Positions 42,441 through 53,519 of a stretch of 64,000 nucleotides of DNA are shown in pieces. Every line of letters begins with the position of its first letter. Positions within the stretch are counted from its first letter, which is position 1. Position numbers and translations under genes: made by a program. The stretch is from assembly GCA_930367215.1 (NCBI GenBank), contig OV884057.1, positions 201,737,621 to 201,801,620 on the forward strand, in the 5' to 3' direction. The notes below the pieces were generated by a model that saw nothing but the letters and a program-made list of their open reading frames with translations, ran no database searches and was not told the DNA's origin. This stretch comes from Pollenia angustigena (lineage: Eukaryota > Arthropoda > Insecta > Diptera > Polleniidae).

Positions 42441-43555
42441 ATCGATAATTATCATGTGTTAACTTTAAAAACAAAAAAAATATTGCGAACAACTTCTCCT
42501 TTTTTGCTATACAAATGTGTTTTGCTGGGATATTTTATAAGTTAAAGAGACAAATTTGTCTTTCGATTGTGCGTTTTAGTTTCGTTTATACTTTTTTTGT
42601 TTATTTCATAAAAATTTATTGTACTTTTTAGTTTTTCGAAAGTCAAGGTAGATTTCCCACGTTTAGGCATCATAACAAAACGCATCATTAATCATTTAAT
42701 TTTTTTTTCTTGTTTATTTGATTTTGTTATTGCTGCTGCTGCTGTTGGGGTTCTCTAGTAGTTCTTAAAGAACTTAAATTTCCCTTTGTCTAAATTGAAA
42801 TGAAACTTTTTCTGTTTAAAGCAAAACATGAGAGTCACTAGCTTTACGGAGGTTGGAAGTTTTTTTTTTATTTGGTTACGACTATTATTTAGTTTTGAAA
42901 AGATAATTGGTTTCCCTATTTCTTCGTCTTCTTAGCACTTTAAGCCAGTAGTAAGTGTTTGTTCTTAACCTTAAATATGATTTCATTATCTCTTAACGAT
43001 CTATATCACAGTCTTGTGGATGGTCAATCAACCCAATTTGTAAGAACGATACATTAATTGTGTGTTTGTGTCTGTCTTTTAAACCAAAATGTAAATTGTA
43101 TATCAAATTTGTTATTTAACCGAAATATCAATTTTTCTTCATCAAAAATCGTAAAAGAAAATAATTTTCCTTTTAAATCATTTAATATTTTGAGGATGAA
43201 TTTATCACCACACGAACCGATTGCACGATCGATCATTTGTATATCTTTTGTTTGTCATCGTACTGTCCGTTTAAAGATCGTATTTTATAGTTCATGTTAA
43301 TTGTTTTCCTTGTTTATATTTTCACAGAAAATCTCTATTAAATATTTAGTGTAAATAAATTGTCATGAAAATAAATCCCCGTATTTAAAAATGAGTGTTA
43401 AAATTATTTAACAAAAACTAAAATTTTCATAGATAATTTGTTTTGTAAACATTTCTTAAAATTAAAATAATATTATTTGAAATTTTGACAAAAAAATAGA
43501 GGCACGAGTTCACACTGCACAAGTCGAATGTTTGTCAAAGCTTTTATGGCAGGAG
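42441..43555. other. Non-satellite island
   Basis: Low-complexity AT-rich sequence, including TTGCTGCTGCTGCTGTTGG near 42729. No gene was recognised; the 80-residue frame at 43058-43300 lacks support. Confidence 0.45.
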
Positions 43556-44900
43556 TGTGACAGAAATGAGAAAATTAAACGATAATTGGAACTCTCTAAA
43601 GAAAATTTATAGATTATTCGAAATTTCTGTAAAAAAATAAACGATTATTCGAACTCTCGGAAGAAAATTAAACGACTATTCGAAGTTTCTGTAGAAAATT
43701 AAATGAAAATTTAACGATTATTCGAATTTTCTAAAGAAAATTCAGTGATTATTCGAACTGCCTATGGAAAATTTACCGATTGTACGAATTTTCTATAGAA
43801 AATTATATAATTATTCGAACTCTCAGAAGAAAATTTAACGATTATTCTAATTTTCTATAGAAAATCAAACGATTGTTCGAACCCTCTAAATTAAATTTAG
43901 CGACTATTCGAATTTTCTATAGAAAATTACACGATAATTGGAACTCTCTAATGAAAATTTAGGGATTATTCGAAATTTCTATAAAAAAATAAACGATTAT
44001 TCGAACTTTCTAAAGAAAATTTAACGATTATTAAAATTTTTTATAGAAAATTTAACGATTATTCGAACTCTCAGAAGAAAATTAAACTAATATTCGAAGT
44101 TTCTATAGAAAATTAAATGATTATTCGAACTCTCAAAAGAAAATTTAACGATTATTCGAATTTTCGATGGAAAACTCTGTGATCATTCAAACTCTCTATG
44201 GAAATTTTAACGATTATTCGAATTTTCTATAGAAAATTAAATGATTTTTCGAACTCTTAGAAGAAAATTTAAAGATTATTCGAATTTTCTATAGAAAATT
44301 AAACGTTTATTCGAAACTATCATTAAAGAATTCAACGATATTCAAATTTATCCATAAAAAAAATCATATTTATTTTAATTTTCCACAGAAAATTAAACAT
44401 TAAATTATTTTAATTTTCAGTAATAACTTCAGCGAATATTCGAAATTTCTGTAAATAGTTTAACAATTGTTTAAAGTTTTAGCGATGATTCGAATTTTTC
44501 TATAGAAAAATTAACGAATATTCGGATTTAAATTGAAACTTCAGCGATTATTCGCTGGAAATTTAACGATTGTTAGAATTTTTTATAGAAAATTTAATAT
44601 TAACAAAAAAAAAAATTACACAAAATTTTACGATTCTCCGAATATTTTTTGAAGTGCGATTAAGGACTCTTCAATTCTTTTGAAAGTAAATTAATCGTGC
44701 ATTAGAATTTTATCTTAAAAAATTGATGGAAAATTCGGAATCTCTAAAGAAAGTTTTCGATTATTCGAATTTTTAATAAAAGAAAAAATCTATTATTGGA
44801 ATTTTATTTGTAAAGTTATTCGATTATTTGAGTTTTTTAAAAGAAAATTTCACAATTAAATAGTTATTTTCTTTTCTTTTGACAAGTTTTCTATGAAGCG
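43556..44900 (+). repeat. 31-bp palindromic satellite, block 7
   Basis: Units AACGATTATTCGAA then TTTTCTATAGAAAATTT, in the same orientation as block 6 but with a different linker (AACGATTATTCG instead of GCGATTAATCG). It alternates with CTCT(A/C)(A/G)AAGAAAAT variants, giving a two-unit rhythm in places, and decays after 44.4 kb. Confidence 0.85.
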
Positions 44901-45499
44901 AATTTCCTGTACACAAAAAAATCTCGGCAATTTTGTTTGGAATTAAGCCATTAATCAAAAATAAAATCAGTTTTAATTAAAAATTTCATCAAGTGAACTA
45001 AACGTTAACTTATTTATTTCAGCAATATTAGTTAAGAAAATGTTGTTTATATCAAAAAAATATTTAATTGATACTATTAATTGGCTTAGCAAATTTAATA
45101 AATTTTTTAATTAATATCAAATTTTTTTTTTTTTTTGATGTCGTATATTTTTGCGATTTTTTACCCAAGACCTTTTTAATAAGCAAATTCTTTTGAAATT
45201 ATTTAACGCTAGAAAATATGTGTGAAACCTTCAAATAAATTTTTATTTAATCATTTGTCAAAATAACAAAAAATAAAAGACAAAAGAAATTTCTTATCTT
45301 TTTTTTAAACTTGTTTTTTCTCTCATACAAAATTCTAAGTTTTGTCAATGTCTTGTGAATAGAGACCTAAACGATATTTTATTAGTTATTGCTTTGTTTA
45401 GTTCTGATTGATTTTCCTTTAGATTTGAAAATGTTATCTTGAACTCATAGATTTCCAGATTCCAATTGCACGGATTTGATAGTTTGATGAACTTGTTCG
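44901..45499. other. Unassigned AT-rich sequence
   Basis: No repeats or genes recognised. Confidence 0.45.
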
Positions 45500-45503
45500 T
45501 TAA

Positions 45504-46116
45504 GGTGCATGTAGACGACATGTTTTTTACATCTGACTTGTCAACTTTTCAAGTCACATGTAATTGTGCATGTCTGTCAAAATGGCTGTTTTACAGAAGG
45601 TTTATAATATTCGGTCACAAACGTACATGTAATTTGCATCTGACATTGTCTCTGTTTTTTCGCATAGTTGTTGCAAAAACCAAAATAAAAATGCCGCCAC
45701 GAAAATTTTTATTTACGCCGTAAAATAATTTAGCCATCTTAACATATTTTTCTTTTAATTCAAATATACCAATTTAAGATATTATAATAAAACGGTTTTT
45801 ATGTATATATTTACATAAATTCTATTCAATAGTGGGATTGATCATACATATCTCGGTATTGTAAAATATTAACTTCAGCCGGCTAATGATTCCGTCAATA
45901 GTGGACGCCGCTGCCGGTTTCCTCTCGGCATATATTTCTGATGTCAGATGGTTTGTCAGAAGAAAATAGAGCACGCTCTAATTGAAGTTTTGTCAGATGA
46001 CTTTGCATCTGACTTTTACAAAAGCAAAGTTTAAAAGGTAACACACGACATGTATGTATTTTGCAGTGGGAAATTTGACATGTCAGATGACAAAAACATG
46101 TCGTGTACGGTCGCCT
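45504..46116. mobile_element. TTAA-flanked MITE, copy 2 (uninterrupted)
   Basis: Flanked by TTAA (45500-45503 and 46117-46120). Left end GGTGCATGTAGACGACATGT, right end inversely AGGCGACCGTACACGACATG, both leading to ATCTGAC(T/A)TGTCAA. Collinear with 11755-12387 throughout, including TCCGTCAATAGT and GCACGCTCTAATTGAA. Non-coding; it shows the undisturbed layout of the family. Confidence 0.85.
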
Positions 46117-46120
46117 TTAA

Positions 46121-47906
46121 GAATTCAGTAACTTTTTGGTTCTATGGTTTTTTTTTTTTTTTTTTTAGCGAAATGGTAACAAAATTATTGAGTAAAAATC
46201 ACTTAAGTGTTTTTAAAATATTACAGGGATTATATCATTAATGGAATACAATGTGGACTTTATTTCTTATAAGAGTTAAATTACAAATATTTTCTTTTCT
46301 TTTGAATATTTGATTTTTTTCATTATAGAATTGATATTCCGTAATAATTGTATGGAACTCTTGGGAATAATATACATACATAAATGGGTAATTCCATGTC
46401 AAATCGACCAAGAGTGGGACATAATCCCTTTCGATTTTAATGAAATTTGGAGAGAAGTTTCCTCTTATCCTATAAAGAACTTATGGGTAATTCCAAAGTG
46501 TTGATCGTGACAGTCGTACGAGTCAAAAATGCAATAACATTTTAAACAACAACAAATATTTTTACGTTCTCTTAACCCTTTAATAATAGCACTAAGAAAG
46601 CACTGTTATCTATCCTAAAGTTTATGGCGCGCGCGATTCTAGGCCAAAGATAATGGCAAAAGAAGTAGCGGTTCGAACGTAAAAAAAACAGAAGTAGTTT
46701 TTGAGGCCATGTATAAAAAGGCGTAATTCAGCGAAACCTGGCACACTTTTTTAGTCAAACTACTTTCAGAATTTTACGTAGCAATGTAACATTAAAATGT
46801 CTTGGTTTGATTCCAAAATCTTCTGTATTTTCTTTAAGCCAAAATCTGGGTCGATACGGTACATTTCGAACGTGAAATTTTTTCCGTAATAATTTAAATG
46901 AATAATGATTAAAATAAAATACAAATTTACCTTTAAACCGAATAACATATGGGCAAATCCTGCGTGGCGAACGCTACATTCGCACGCGTTTTCTGATTGA
47001 AATATAAACAATTTTTGGTCTTTCAAAAAAGGTAGCTTCAACTTATATATAGTATTTACTGACATTAATATGTACTTACGAATGGCATATATCATTATTT
47101 CTTAGCAAGTATTTGTTGCGAAATAATTGATCACAAAGTTTTATGACGCACGCTACAAAAATTGGAAGTAACTTCAAAGGTTGAAGTGTGTTTTCTAAAT
47201 TTTAGCGAATTTTTCATGACGAGGTATACAAAATCTAGTTCCTAAAAGAAAGATGACTATAAGAGAATTCTAAACCCACTTATTCGCAGCCAAAAAATGT
47301 TGTGATTTTTTGACAAAAGCCGCGAACCCTTTGTGACGCACGATACAGTTTTTCCAGTAGTATTTTATTATTATATTTTATTTATTTCAACAAAACAAAT
47401 TATATTTCTATGAATTGCATTTCTTAAACTTATTGCTTAACTAATGAATATCAACTTTTTTTTTCAACGAAATTTATATTTTGATAAGTCTGCTGTAAGT
47501 GATATTTTAAGCACAAAAATCACCTAAAATAATTTTAAATTCACGTATAACATTAAGATATCAGCAGTGGGGTAGATTTGGTAAAAATTATTGCATTAAT
47601 GATCATTGAAATACATATTTTTTAATATAAAAATAAAATTATACATCTAGTTTTATATTCCATTTAAAAAAAAATTCATTTCAAAAATTTTTGATTGGTG
47701 GACTGTTTCTGGGATTTGCCCATATTTCTCTTTGAACTCTTCCTTAGATTACAGAAAAATTTTTTTGGAATAATGTTTATCAAATATCACATATTTTAAG
47801 ACAGATACAATAAAACAACTTTGCAGTCTGATTGTTCATCTAAGGCTGAGCAATGAGCGTCAAAGCGTCAAGTTTGAACGGCAAGTGGATTATTACTGAG
47901 CGTTAC
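46121..47906. other. Unassigned sequence with recurring CGCACGCTACA-like motifs
   Basis: GGGTAATTCCA occurs twice in direct orientation (46386 and 46484). CGAACGCTACATTCGCACGC (46970), GACGCACGCTACAAAAATTG (47142) and GACGCACGATACAG (47335) recur through the stretch. It may be an old DNA element, but no termini could be set. The 109-residue frame at 46766-47095 (minus) has no recognisable domain. Confidence 0.4.
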
Positions 47907-48017
47907 TTATCCCTTTCAATACGGATTTTTTTTTTAAAGATAAAAACTCTTTTTATGGTTTGGTTGCTTTATTATGCCTTAAATAGTGCTTCCTTAGGTG
48001 CGTTAAAGTAGAGGATA

Positions 48018-48095
48018 ATCAGGACACGAAAAATGTCCTGGGACAGGGATGTCCCAACAGTAAATGGCTTCGGGACACACACGTCCCAACAGTAA
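48018..48095. promoter_or_regulatory. Left subterminal palindrome array of the piggyBac element
   Basis: AGGACA-N7-TGTCCT at 48021-48039, GGGACAGGGATGTCCC at 48040-48055 and GGGACACACACGTCCC at 48072-48087. The last two are each followed by AACAGTAA and are spaced by 32 bp. Likely transposase-binding or end-recognition sites by analogy with subterminal repeats; that role is inference. Confidence 0.65.
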
Positions 48096-48210
48096 CAGAG
48101 TTTGGAAAAAATAATAAAATAATTATAAATATGTAAAAAGAAAACTTCAATTCAGTATTAGTTTATTCACAAAAAAAAAAAAATTATAAAATTAATTTAT
48201 AAATTGTAAT

Positions 48211-50174
48211 TTAATTAGAATGATATTTGGCAAAACAGATCTTGCACAAAGGGATATTGCAAGAAATGCAAATCATTTTCGTACGTTGCTCTTTTTGATT
48301 TTCTGCACAGCTTCTGCAACGGCGGCGTGTATTTCCTACAAGAGGAAGATGCTCTCCAACCCCTGAAAGTGATTTTGATCGCATGGAAGGGCGACCACTT
48401 GCGCTACGTCTTTTGATTTTTGCTCTTTCTTTTCCATAAGCAAGTAACTGCTCAGTCAATTGAACGAGAAAAACAATAAGTGGTGACTTTGTATGTCGAG
48501 TTTCTTGAAAAAGAATCCATGCATTAGATACGCAAATCATTAGCAACTTTTGAAAAACTCTCTTCCACCATTTTGTGGACTTTCTATCAGGATCATAGAG
48601 AGATGAAAATTGATCAGAAAGATCCACGCCGCCCATATATTTATTGTAGAAGGAAATGGCATCAGGACATGAAACTTCATCAGATTCCCCTTTTTTGTTT
48701 GTCCGTTTAACGCTTACTACGGTATCAGCGTGACAATTACTGATCAGCAGAACTTCCTTTGTATCTTGCCATTTACAAAACATAGTACCGTTGTTGCTAA
48801 ATTTAAAAATACAGTCACCTCTTTCTAATTTTGAGCCATCAAGATTTGGTAAGAATTTTTTATTTCTCATAATAGTTCCAACTAAACCGAAGTTCAAGCT
48901 AGACGCTAAATTGATGGTAGTAAAGAAACGGTCGCAACAAACAACGGCAGAAGGATTTAAGAGCGTGGAACACAGTCTTTTTACAACCCGTTCCCCAAGA
49001 GTACCATCGCGCACAACTATTTCTCTTCCACAGTATATGTCAAAATCGTAGGTGTATCCTGTTGTAGAATCACATCGTTCCCAAATCTTTATGCGTCGTT
49101 TTATGGGTTTCATCGGGTTATATTGCTTCAAAGAAGACCTGCCTTTGAATTTGGCCATAGCTTCATCAATTGACTGGTAAACGCTATCAGTTCGACACTT
49201 TTTAAATGTGTACTTTAGGCATGAAACCATTTCATCAACGTAATACGTTTTTGAGCTATCCGTAGGTTTTTCTGGGTAATTCATATACAATTTTGATGAT
49301 AAAAATAGAAACCGGTCTCGACTTATGGAATTTTTTATTACCGTATTACCCAAAGATAAATTTTGTGACCAATACATATGCATGTGTGGTAAATGGTTAT
49401 AAGACATAACCAAATATACACCGACAACGGTCATCATTTCATATGGATCAGTATGCTTCATTGGAACTCTTCCTTTTTTATCGACAAGTTTCTTGTTCTT
49501 ATTTTGGATACTACTATTGAATATGTCAATTCTTTTATTTGTGCAGTCGGCTATTTTTATAAATAAGCTTCTAGGAAAAATTTTGAAGAAAATTTCCAGC
49601 TCTTTTGAACCTCTATCAATATTTGCAAGAATAACCGGCTGTTCGAAGCTTGGAATTGTTTTTCGAGGCAAAAAGTTATTAAGACAGTTATTCCATACCA
49701 CTCCACTGTTGACTTGCGTGTTCTCTTCCTCTGGGGAAATATTGGTTTCACCAACAGAGTTCTCTTCCTCTGGGGAAATATTAGTTTCACCAACAGAGTT
49801 CTCTTCCTCTGGGGAAATATTGTTTTGGACAACAGAGTTCTCTTCAGATGAGCTATCACTTTCACTTGAATAACATGGATCAAGAATGCTATCGCCATCG
49901 AAGTCACTGCCACTTTCGGAGTCGCTGTTTTCCAATAAACTTCGAATCTTTTCGTCATCAAATAACTTTTGCCGCTTCCGTTTTGGAAAACATTCGCTAA
50001 TCAGAAAAAAATAATTACTTATTGCGCGTTACTAGTGGGACAAATGTGTCCCAGTGGAAGTTACTGCTGGGATACATATGTCCCAGATTAAGTTTTTACA
50101 CTATATTTCATATGATTTTTATGTTTCATAAGAGATAACTATTTATTTATAATGATATTAACGTACCTCGACAT
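48211..50174 (-). CDS. piggyBac-family transposase, two exons
   Basis: It would cut and paste the element at TTAA-like sites from the nucleus. The long frame (48211-49996) has no ATG before residue 159, but a short first exon supplies one. ATG at 50174 and TCG-AG to 50167 meet donor GTACGT; the acceptor is TTTTTTTCTGATTAG, with exon 2 starting at 49996. The product is then about 597 residues, close to the usual piggyBac length. In that numbering, a basic PKRKRQK lies near residues 7-13, followed by an acidic Ser/Glu-rich region with three 13-residue repeats. The catalytic core follows: Asp280 in SIDEAM, Asp358 in VVCCDRFF and Asp461 in YMGGVDLSDQ. The 78-residue spacing of the first two equals that of piggyBac. 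The C-terminus has CxxC, CxxC, CxxC and His, the Cys-rich end-binding domain. No stop or frameshift. Alternative: a domesticated copy, but the flanking ends argue for a transposon. Confidence 0.93.
49724..49842 (-). repeat. Three 39-bp tandem repeats within the transposase gene
   Basis: In-frame copies encode ENSVxxxNISPEE, the second and third differing from the first at VVQN versus VGET. They lengthen the acidic N-terminal region, a part of piggyBac proteins expected to be disordered. Copy number may vary between insertions. Confidence 0.9.
49997..50166 (-). other. Predicted intron of the piggyBac transposase
   Basis: 170 bp, donor GTACGT and acceptor AG after a T-run on the minus strand. 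Joining AG to C makes an AGC codon and opens the frame from ATG without a stop. Two GGGACA-type palindromes (50037-50052 and 50069-50084) lie within it, so the subterminal array extends into the intron. Confidence 0.8.
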
Positions 50175-50430
50175 TTTACAATAAATTATAAGCAAAATCG
50201 GGTGTAAAACTACTAAAAACACAACCTTTTTCCTCAGTAAACTAGCACGTGTCACAATCAACTGCAAACTAAAAGCTCATTTCAGTACAAATTTCAAGAA
50301 TAACGGAATTAAAAGAAATGTAAACAAAAGCATGGTTGGATAAAACTGTTGGGACAAAAATAAATATAAATATATTTAAGCAATTGGATTTCAGTTAAGT
50401 AGGACTACTCAACGGGACACATATGTCCCG
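50037..50430. promoter_or_regulatory. Right subterminal palindrome array of the piggyBac element
   Basis: GGGACAAATGTGTCCC (50037-50052), GGGATACATATGTCCC (50069-50084), a half-site ACTGTTGGGACA (50345-50356), and GGGACACATATGTCCC (50414-50429), about 16 bp from the terminus. The half-site is the inverse of TGTCCCAACAGT found on the left, so the two ends share an extended motif. Binding role inferred. Confidence 0.65.
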
Positions 50431-50585
50431 TCAGTATTGAAAGGGTTATAAGCGGTTAGTTGTTAAAATGCTATTGTAAAGAGTGGCTTGTTTTTAAGGA
50501 AAAAAAAATTGCAGCCTGTTCGTCGATTCGTGCGAATACTTCGTTCGCTTAACTTACATTTAAAACAAAAACAAATTATAAACAA

Positions 50586-50836
50586 GTAAGAAAGTATAGT
50601 CGGTCAAGCCCGACCAATAAGGACCTATGTCCCAAATTTTATCAAATCATCTTCAAAATTTCGAAGTCTACTTTGCGCACAATGTTACATGGATAGCCAG
50701 CCAGCCGGACGGACATCGTTGTTCGTTTCAAGTCGATCGGTATACTTTAAGGTGGGTCTAGGACCAATATTTTAAGGCGTTACACACATCAGCACAAATG
50801 CATAATACCTTCTCAACTATTGTGGTGTGCGTATAA
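50586..50836 (+). repeat. Dispersed repeat of a second type (GTCGGTCAAGCCCGACC)
   Basis: ACAAGTAAGAAAGTATAGTC, CAGCCAGCCGGACGGACATC, AAGTCGATCGGTATACTTTA, GGCGTTACACACATCAGCAC and CAACTATTGTGGTGTG. A diverged copy is at 57900-58155. Similar in architecture to the GTCCGTCTGTCC repeats but distinct in sequence. Confidence 0.65.
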
Positions 50837-51629
50837 ATATATCGAAATCGACGAACAGGCCTTGGGAATTTCACCATTTATATACAAATCTACCCAATAT
50901 AATACTGCCGTATGCCTGTGAAATCCTTTGATTTGCTGTTGCAAAAAGTTAACACCCAATTGACAAAACAAAAATTATTTCTCGGTTATACAATTTTTAT
51001 TTTTAAAATTTGGTAATCTGTCTTGCCATAATTCGGTCGGCTTTGAACGAATGAAATTATAAGCTCCATATTCACTTTTGCCATGTCTATTTTTTGACGC
51101 TTAGAAAACAACTAAAAATTAGAACTAGTTTTATTCCTGAGCGACGCCGCTCAAAAATTTCGCTCACATGCCGTAAGATTTAACATATTTAATTTTCGTT
51201 TGTAGTAAAATTTTGAAGCATTTCCCTTAGGAAGGCTAAAAACACAAATAATAGCAAACCGTACACTTGGTTGGGTCCATTATAAAACTATTTTTCACAA
51301 ATTTATTTTCTTGTTGTCATTTTACTTTTGCTTTAACTACATTTTTTCTTACGGCAATACAGCAAAGCAACAGTAAAATTTATTTTGTACGTTTTTGTAT
51401 GAAGAATTTGCTGCAATCGCCAAACAATGGCTTGTAGAGCAAAACAGTACTTAAAAAATTTTGAAACAGTTGATATGCAGCAAAATTAATGCTTTATATC
51501 TCAGAAACCATAAAAATGTTCGCGAAACAGGTTTTTGATTTAGAAAGAGGGTATTAAAAAAATATATTCCTCATACCTAACTCATTTTTTTTTAAATAGT
51601 CGGTAGGTCAAACCAGTAATGAGCTGACG
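50837..51629. other. Unassigned sequence
   Basis: No open frame or repeat match of note. Confidence 0.45.
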
Positions 51630-52440
51630 ATATATCGAATTCTCAAAAGATTTTTTAGCGATCAATCACATTTTCTATAGAAAATAATGCGATCAATACA
51701 ATTTTGTTATAAAAAACTTATCAACAGATAGAAAATTTATGATATTTCTTATAATGAAATTAAAGAGTTTCTGCGATCATTGAATTTTTTACAGAACATT
51801 TCGCGATCAATGGAATTTTTTATAGGAAATTGTGCGATCAAAAATATTTTTTATATAAAACTCACGATCAATAGAATTGTTTAAAGTGTCTAATTGAATT
51901 TAATAAAGAAAATTTTGCGATCAATCGAAAATTTTTTTTAAAAATTTTGTTATCATGAATCGAGTTTTCTTAAAAAAAGTATGTGATAAATGAAATTTTG
52001 TGGTCAATAAAATTTGCTCCAAAAGATTTTGTGATCAAACAAATTTTCTATAAAAAATTTTGCAATCATCAGTCGAATTTTATATTGAAAATTTTGCCAT
52101 CAATCGAATTTTCTCTAGAAAATTTGGTTATCAATCGAATATTCTCTTGTTTTGTGATCAATCGAATATTCTTTAGAAAACTTATAATCATATGAATAAA
52201 TTTTGCAATCAATCGAATCTTCTATTAAAAATTTTGCGGTTTTTAAAGTTTTCTATAAAAAAACAAAAAAATAAATGATTATTCTAATGCTCTATAGAAA
52301 ATTCAGTGATCTTTAAAATTTTCTCTTGAAAAGTTTGCGATCAAACAAATGTTCTCTAGAAATTTCTGTGATCAACCAAATTTTCAATAGATTGATCTCC
52401 CAATTATGAAATTTTGTAATTTTTTTTTTTAATTTCCAGC
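51630..52440 (+). repeat. 31-bp palindromic satellite, block 8
   Basis: Units (T)GCGATCAATCGAATTTTCT then ATAGAAAAT with many gaps. Linker GCGATCAATCGAA in the plus orientation, closest to block 6 and the inverse of block 9. Confidence 0.78.
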
Positions 52441-53519
52441 TCTTTTTGAATTTACAATCACAAACTTTGAAAATATTTAAAGATTTTTTTTAATAATTTC
52501 TCGAATATTTCAATTGCAAATGTATTCGTTCTTCAATTTAATATAAATTTTAATGAATTTAGCTTGAAGTTTTTTTTTTTACATACTTGCAGCACCCAGA
52601 TGTTAAAAGAATATAAGAAAATAAAATCCAGATGCAGGCAGGCAGGCACACAAAATCATCCAGCCAGTTGACAATAATGGAACAAAGAATGGTAGTGCTC
52701 GTAAAGGATGGTCGGCCGTATGGTTGCTTTGGTCTGAATGAGGGGAAGACACACGTTAAATTATAAAGATAATAAATAATTGAACGTATGCGAAGAGAAT
52801 TAACAACAACAGGCAGTCAGACATCTGATAGATTCGTGTTGCTGGAACCCCGGACAGACTTACACAAAATTCATTGATAATCTATTGATAGCTAGAGTTG
52901 AAGCAGACTTGAGGATGATGATCATAATGAAACGAGCTGTAAGATGAATTTCATTACATATAGCTAAGAGGCTGTCCGTCTGTCTTTCTTTTTTTTATAA
53001 ATAAACAAAAATGTTAAATGTACTTGCCATAGTTTCACTTTGAGGGTGGGTGTTAAATATTTTAAATGGTATTTAAAAAATTAAAAAAAACTTTCATGGG
53101 AATGAGAACGTTTAAAGAATAAGTAATTAAACTTTTATTTTTTTATTACCCGCATTTAATAAAAAAAAAAGGATCAATTCGATTAAGTCTGCTTAATTAA
53201 AAACACATTCAATTGAATTTATTAACTTTTAACTTTTTCTTTTAGACAAAACAAAAAAAACTAAAACTTTAAACTGCATTGAAAAACAGCTGACAACCAC
53301 GATGAGTTGAGATTTTTTCGCTTATTTAACCACAAACATGGAGGGGTTTTAGGTTGCCTTGCCTTTGATTAGTTTTATTTTAGCATGATTTTGCAAAAAT
53401 TATCAAATATTTTAACATTTAAATATTTTAACAACAAAAAGAAAAATTTACATAGTCTCATATAGCAAAAACTATTTGAGACATTAAATTTGTGAATAAA
53501 AATAAGAATTTTTTTAAGT
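52441..53519. other. Non-satellite island between inverted satellite blocks
   Basis: Ordinary AT-rich sequence with AGGCAGGCAGGCACAC near 52633. Satellite runs towards it in one orientation on the left and the other on the right. No gene was recognised. Confidence 0.45.

Larger units (their letters stand above)
47911..50445 (-). mobile_element. Complete piggyBac-type transposon
   Basis: Ends CCCTTTCAATACGG at 47911 and, inversely, CCCTTTCAATACTG at 50445, directly flanked by TTAT on both sides (47907-47910, 50446-50449), a variant of the TTAA piggyBac target. The 2.5-kb interior encodes one transposase on the minus strand. Subterminal GGGACA-N4-TGTCCC palindromes lie on both sides. The intact frame and matching flanks suggest a fairly young insertion that may be autonomous. 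Confidence 0.93.

Noticed and set aside
46766..47095. 109-residue host gene
   Set aside because: No domain, no splice context, composition like random AT-rich translation.
49557..49961. 134-residue ORF starting at ATG upstream of the transposase frame
   Set aside because: It is the alternative frame of the transposase N-terminal region and has no recognisable domain; the spliced start explains the gene better.
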